A program made the translations under genes and the position numbers. From the NCBI GenBank assembly GCA_963575745.1, contig CAUYUJ010019284.1, positions 40,001 through 104,000 on the forward strand: DNA of 64,000 nucleotides, given 5' to 3'. Below, one piece after another: positions 59,077 to 64,000 of this stretch (position 1 is its first letter; every line of letters starts with the position of its first letter). Under the pieces are notes generated by a model, which saw only the letters and a program-made list of their open reading frames with translations, had not been told where the DNA came from and did no database searches. Origin of the DNA: Prorocentrum cordatum (taxonomy: Eukaryota; Sar; Dinophyceae; Prorocentrales; Prorocentraceae).

Positions 59077-60292
59077 GGGCTCAGTGCCGCCCCCTCAGGC
59101 GGGAGGGCAGAAGAGCACCGCGGCCTCACCCGGGCTTGCCTGATGTTTTTTCCGTGCGTCGGCCACGCATGGGGCGACGCGCGCGCTCTCGGAGGTCTCG
59201 AAGTACTTCTGTGCTCGGTGGCGGGCGCGCCCTCTGGCCGTGCGTCCTGGGTAACGATCTGGTGTAGCAGGTTTGTATTATATCCAGGAGGAAAATGAAC
59301 ACACAGACGCAATTAGTGCTCGATTCCCCAGAAAATCAGGGAAAACATGGGAAGTGGGGGGGAAGACAAAAACCCAGAAAATGTAGGAAAATATGGGGAA
59401 TCTTGTTATTTGTGTGTATTTATTTGTATGTCCCAGGGCCCCTTCATATGTGATCGGTTCGGACGTGTGCCTCCAAAGTGTGGCGCGTGACACCAGTATG
59501 TCCTTTTGTGTTATTTTTTTGGCCACTGGGCCAGGGCCACATCGGGCGACTCTGGCCCAGCGTGACCGCAGCTTCTCTTGGGGTGGCCAGCTGCCCTGGG
59601 GGGCACCCGCTGCGAGGCGGTCTGGCGGCCTTCGCTGGTGGCGCTTTGCCCCGGGACCACCTCCGGCAACCTCCGATCCAACGATGACGGGTGCCGAGCC
59701 TGGGCTCTGCGGGGCAGAGCGCGATGGTGCGCACCTCGCTTCGATGCAGGAGCCGCCGTGCTTTTTTTCATGTAAAGGGCGTCGTTCCCCGGCCTCGACT
59801 TGCGTATGGCTGGCGAAGCTATCTACGATCAACAACGGTGCAAAGCTCCATTTTCTAAAAAAATGCGTTTCGCGCGTGCCCGCTAGAGGAAAGTGTGCCC
59901 CGAATTTCGGATCCTCGATACATAGCGGGGTCCGCAGAACCCCGATGCGGAGCGTTTGAGATAGAATCTTCGATCACTCATGAGGTTCGGAGACCCTGAC
60001 ATTTTACAATGAACGCATGTTGACTTTTTGCGTGCCCACTCGAGGACGGTGCGCCCTGCGCGCAGTTTTCTCGAGGATGTCTCGAGTCCCGCGCTTGTTT
60101 TGCAGAAGGAATGTTGGCTTTTTGTGTACCCGCTCGAGATTGGCGCACCCTGCGTGCCGAACACAGGCTGTCTCGCGCGAAACGCTTGTGTGGCAGCGCT
60201 TGAAAAGCCTGGGCGCCCCAGGATGCCCAGGTGGTTCTGGGAGTGCGGTTGGACCGCTATTTACGCGGGATCGCGGCCCTGGGACCGTGACA
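59077..60292. other. Region without recognised genes
   Basis: 59077-59290 is GC-rich and open in two frames without motifs. 59290-59420 is AG-rich. 59500-59720 is GC-rich with overlapping frames on both strands. 59850-60190 repeats segments such as GTGCCCGCTCGAG and TTGACTTTTTGCGTGCCC versus TTGGCTTTTTGTGTACCC (about 60018 and 60113), a ~95-bp degenerate repeat. Confidence 0.5.
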
Positions 60293-60985
60293 ACACGTGG
60301 GTTCCTAACGCCCCTGAGCGGGGCAAGCGTGAACATGCTTGGGTTCCTGACGCTCCAGGGCGGGACAAGAGTGAAAACATGTGGGTTTCTAACGCTCCCG
60401 AGCGGGACAAGCGTGCAAACACGTGGGTTCCTATTGCCCCAGTGCTGGACAAGCGTGAAAACAAATGGTTCCTAACGCCCCAGAGCGGGACAAGCGTGAC
60501 AACACGTGGGTTCCCAACGCCCCCAGACGGGACAAGCGCGAAAACACGTGGGTTCCTAACGCTCCAGATCGGGACAAGCGTGAACATACTTGGGTTCCTA
60601 GCGCCCCAGAGCGGGATAAGCGTGAACACAAGTGGGTTCCTGACGCACCAGAGCTGGACAAACGTAAGAATACTTGGGTTCCTAACTCCCCAGGGTGGGA
60701 CAAGCGTGAAGACAGTCGGGTTCCTAACGCCCTACAGCAGGACAAGCGTGAAAACAAATGGTTCCTAACGCCCGAGTGCCGGACAAGCGTACCAACACGT
60801 GGGTTCCCAACGCCCCAGAGCAGGACAGACGTGAAAATACGTGGGTTCCTAACGCCTCAGGGCGGGACGCGCGTGAAAAAACGTGAAAACACTTGGTTCG
60901 TAACGCCCCAAAGAGGGAGAAACGTGACAGCACGTGGGTTCCTAACGCCCCAGATCGGGACAAGCATGACAACTTTTTGCGTCCG
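60293..60985 (+). repeat. 42-bp (14-codon) minisatellite, about 16 copies
   Basis: GGGTTCCTAACGCCCCAGAG recurs every 42 bp (60301, 60343, 60385, 60427 and onward). One frame reads a 14-residue unit, DKRENTWVPNAPER, with variation. Two units are 41 bp (around 60470 and 60755, both with AAACAAATGGTTCC), shifting the frame each time. So no single frame covers the array, although 246- and 175-codon frames cross parts of it. Confidence 0.85.
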
Positions 60986-61269
60986 CGGCTAGGCAGGGGT
61001 CGTCTGCGCTGGCGGAAGGAGCTAACTAAACGGGGACACAGTTGCAGCGAATTGGCCGACATGCAAGAGCGGGAAAATCGGCCAGAGCAAATGGCCGGCC
61101 AGACAGAACAGAGAGTGGGAGGAAAAGCGACGGTCACTCAGGGGGACGGATCACATCCCTGGGTGCGTTGGCGCGGCCAGCCCCGCCGGCGGGGACCGAC
61201 GCGGCAGCTGCGCCGGGACAAGCATGAAAGTACGTCGGTTTCTAACGCCCGCAGCCATGTTGACTCAAG
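60986..61269. other. Short region between minisatellite and LINE relic
   Basis: 61200-61245 holds a last diverged minisatellite unit (GGGACAAGCATGAAAG..TTTCTAACGCC). Nothing else is recognised. Confidence 0.4.
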
Positions 61270-61323
61270 TAAGCGTGTGTGCTCAAGCTAACGTTTGTTC
61301 GCAACCGTCGAGTGCCCACGCGC

Positions 61324-62501
61324 CGATGGATCGTATGGAGCGTTCTCCCGCCGGCGGTGTGCAGAAACAGGCGCGCTTCGTGTCCCCAGGCAAGGCGAAG
61401 GGGGGCTGCGGAAGAGGTGGAGGAAGTAAAGGAGGTGGAGGTGGACGAGGTTAACAGCATGAGCATGGAGAGCATGATGCATGTAATGATCAGGGGCATG
61501 AAGTAGGTGAATGGGATCATGCTCAACAGCGAGGGAATTTCCCCGGAGGCGCGCGACGAGGCGATGTCCGCGAAGAAGGCCGCGCTCGAGGCAAAGATGA
61601 CGATCAGCAGCATTGAGGCGGACGTGAGCAACCTGAAAGGGGAGATGGTGAATAAGGAGGACATGGGAAAGAGGATCAAGGCAATTGGGAAAGTCACCGC
61701 GGAGGAGGATGTCGCGCAGATGGTCGAGGAGTCTTTGTGCAAGTTCAGCGTTGCCCCGAGCGTCCCCTCGGCGCTCGCAGCGGCGGCAGAATCGTGCGCG
61801 ATGGTCATGGGGGTCTCAAGCCGTGCACTTTCGAACCGACGGCCGATTGGATCCGCGAGCTGGCCGAGCCACTTGACGTGTGTAGGAAGGAGCAGGATGG
61901 GGGGGGATTCATGGTGATGGTGATCGTGAATTTTGTGAGTTCGGTCGACACGCCCATGGGCCTGGAGGCGTTGAGAGAGGTGGTGGAGGAAAATTTGGGG
62001 ATCAGGGGTCAGCGCTTGTGTTGCGACGTCGAGGCTACCTTCGAGAAGCGCGTGTGCGTGGGCTTCCTCCGTGCGCTCGGGAACCGGCTCGTCGAATGGA
62101 AGTTCGCAGTGTTTTCGTTCAGGGTGAACAAAGACATGTGCGCCTTGAAGGTTGAGGGCAAGCCGGTGGTGAAGGTCAAAGTCACCGGCAGCGAGTTCGG
62201 CGTCGACTGGATCAGCGAGGACTGGGAGAAGTGGGGCGAGCTCCGACACCCCCCAGAGCTCAGGGCCATCCACCAGAGTGCGCGCGATCGCCTGGCCAAG
62301 AGCAGGGAGGGGCGATGGGGTGTCAAAGGGGGCGGGCAAAGTCCCGTCAAGGTGATGGCGCCGAGAGTGCGTGGGCGCAGTTTCACCCTGCGCCAGCGAC
62401 AGCTTAGGTGCGGGACTTCCTTGTCCTGGTGGTGGCCCTTCAACGAACTCGTTCTCCACGTCTGCGCTGGTGTGCGGTCTTGGAATGCTTCGCAGACTTG
62501 A
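61324..62501 (+). pseudogene. LINE ORF1-like relic
   Basis: Begins with MDRMERSPAGGVQKQARF, then after frame changes a coiled-coil-like stretch (ISSIEADVSNLKGEMVNKED) and EEDVAQMVEESL. From about 61800, in another frame, it has a globular part resembling an RRM (FMVMVIVNFVSSVDTPMGLE, ALGNRLVEWKFAVFSFRVNK). At least two frame breaks. The minus-strand 437-codon frame over the same bases is a shadow. Confidence 0.6.
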
Positions 62502-62509
62502 AGCTCCAT

Positions 62510-62939
62510 GGATTAATCCAGCATGTGCGCAAACTGGGTATGGACATGTTGTCATGTAAGAAACGTGTGTATTATGAGGCGGCGCGCGCTTTGAAGCTGG
62601 TTATATGCTGATTTTGTCTGGGAGTGACTCCTGTGTCAGAAGCTGGGTTGGGACTGGTTCCATTGTGTCCCCTCGGTGCGTATCTGCCGTGTAATCTTGC
62701 AAGCAAATCTTTGATCGTCTCTGCTCTCTGCGGCTTCGAGTGCGGGGGGGAGTTCTGGGTTTTGTCTGTGCTGCGCTCCGCGCGACGCGAGGCGACCGCG
62801 GCGGCCGGGGGGGGGGGCCGCCGACGATGCGTGGCGGATGGGGGGCGCCGCCGTCGCCGCGGCCGCAGCCGTCCTGCCAGTGGCAAAGGAGGCCAAACAA
62901 GCCATGGATTTCTTATGCGACTTTGTTTATGCTGGATCA
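62510..62939. other. Linker between ORF1 and ORF2 relics
   Basis: 62740-62880 is very GC-rich with G runs (62806-62815) and GCCGCCG/CGCCGTC words. The short frames on both strands are low complexity. No recognisable endonuclease domain survives here. Confidence 0.45.
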
Positions 62940-64000
62940 GCGACGGCAGGCGAGAGAAGCTGGCGACCCCCATCTCCAGTGAGATCCGCGCGAGCGCGCC
63001 AGGAAGCATGCCGAGCTGGGCAGGGTGAAGTGCGCCGACGAACTCCTCCGCTTTGGCAGCTGGGGGCAGATCAGGAGAACGAGGAGGCCCGCGCGCGCAG
63101 ACGGAGGCAAATTGCGGGACCGTGAAGGCAACCTCGTCGAACGTGCGCCCTCCAGGCCTCGTCGACGGCCCTCCTCCCGGGCCAGAGCCCTCGGCTTGGA
63201 AGCCATCAGTGCGGAGAAGGTGCCCGGTTGTCTGAGGGGGCTCAAGAAGGGCTAGGCCACTGGTCCAGATGATGTTCCCGCAGAGTTTTGGCCAGTCGCA
63301 GGCAGCGCGCAGCGAGGGGTTCAGCGGGTGTTTGGCCTGTGTAACAGGTGCTGGGCCGCAGATCAGACGCCCTCAGATTGGCATGAAGCATCAGTTGCGC
63401 CAGTCCGCAAGAAAAGGAGCAGGAATGTAACAATTACAGGCCAATTAGTCTTGTCTGCGTGGCGTACAAACTTCCCGTTCTATTGCGTCGATTGAACCGG
63501 GGGGGGCGCAGAGCAAAGGAGGACAATGGCGCAGTTTGGCTTCAGGGCCGGGAGGGGCGCTGAGGATGTCTTCGTTGTCAGAAGACGCTGGTGAGGTGGG
63601 CGTGGTCGCGTTGAATTGGGAAAAGGTGTTTGGTGTCACCGACGTCGACGCGCTCGTTGTCGCGCTCAAACGCTTCGGCGTGCCGCCGAGGATCCTGCGG
63701 ATGACCCGGCTCGTCTACTGGGGCCGCCGCTTTTCTGCTGTCTGCCGCGCGGGGGAGTCGGCCGAGCGAGCTCGGCTGTCCGGCATCTCGCAATGGTGCC
63801 CATTATCGCCCTTCTCTATTGTCATGCGGATGACGGTGGTCGTTGAGGATGCGACGAGGTCGCTGTCTGCGGAGGCCCGGGGGAACTTGGACGACGGCTT
63901 GCTCGATCTTCGTTCACTGGAGCCAGCGAGAGCCATTCGCAGGAGCTGTTGGACGCCGCGGCCAAGGCGGGTGCCCAATGCGGCATGTCCGTCCGCTGTT
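62940..64000 (+). pseudogene. LINE reverse transcriptase relic
   Basis: Recognisable pieces in changing frames: KCADELLRFGSWGQIRR, GNLVERAPS, ATGPDDVPAEFW, CWAADQTPSDWHEASVAPV, NYRPISLVCVAYKL, QFGFRAGRGAEDVFVVRR, ALNWEKVFGVTDVDALVVAL, RFGVPPRILRMTRLVYWGRR, GISQWCPLSPFSIVM. In motif A the catalytic Asp reads Asn (LNWEKVF), and GISQGCPLSPF has Trp for Gly. With the frame breaks this is clearly inactive. The YxDD motif would lie beyond or near the window end and is not seen. Confidence 0.82.

Larger units (their letters stand above)
61270..64000 (+). mobile_element. Decayed LINE of a second type, cut by window end
   Basis: An ORF1-like coding relic (to about 62501), then a GC-rich linker, then reverse-transcriptase coding remains with several frame changes running past 64000. 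It shares no obvious sequence with the 15.5-kb LINE and lacks its hairpin-loop context. Confidence 0.75.

Noticed and set aside
61242-62555. 437-codon minus-strand frame
   Set aside because: It lies opposite the ORF1-like relic, which has the better protein character. The minus frame is His/Leu/Ser-rich without motifs.

Overview
The window looks like nuclear DNA from a protist with a large, repeat-rich genome, most likely a dinoflagellate. This is inference. The reasons are two 8-nt matches to the 3' end of the dinoflagellate spliced leader at the start of a full-length LINE, a copia element with a methyltransferase-like domain, foldback MITEs whose target duplication could give GC-AG introns, and almost no host genes. 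I found no rRNA, tRNA, CRISPR array or operon.

Region 1 (1-37.3 kb) is a mosaic of short 'hairpin-tailed elements'. Complete copies are about 400 bp, begin with ACCTCGTAGAGCTC, end with its reverse complement, and are followed by a tail hairpin with arms CCGGCGGTRA/TYACCGCCGG. I use four types by body sequence: A, C, D, and B. Type B carries internal arrays of a ~177-bp repeat. Most copies start at different internal points directly after the previous tail (CCAG|T), which is 5' truncation against a fixed 3' end. At five places retroelements sit inside the loop of a tail hairpin: 8.3-9.8, 15.5-24.8, 28.1-28.7, 31.8-33.3 and 34.1-36.0 kb. The largest is a full-length LINE (coiled-coil ORF1; ORF2 with APE endonuclease, reverse transcriptase and a C-terminal RNase H whose motifs run in circularly permuted order) followed by three further elements stacked at the same site.

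Region 2 (37.3-38.85 kb) is GC-rich with no recognisable gene. Region 3 (38859-49542) is a complete copia retrotransposon. It has 607-bp LTRs, a 5-bp target duplication, a half-tRNA-Met primer site, a polypurine tract, and gag-pol broken by two frameshifts. It inserted into a GC-rich satellite that continues at 49.5-54.5 kb. That satellite alternates CG/TG tracts with GAGCCC-type tracts and is interrupted by a 64-bp satellite and GGA microsatellites.

Region 4 (55.6-58.1 kb) holds the only recognisable host gene, a 12-span GPH/MFS_2-type sugar-cation symporter carrying a foldback MITE in its coding path. A near-perfect MITE with 69-bp arms and an 8-bp duplication follows at 58.87 kb. Region 5 (60.3-61.0 kb) is a 42-bp (14-codon) minisatellite. 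Region 6 (61.3-64.0 kb) is a decayed LINE of a different lineage, cut by the window end.

The least ordinary content is the pairing of hairpin-tailed short elements with a LINE lineage that inserts in the tail-hairpin loop and carries a permuted RNase H.
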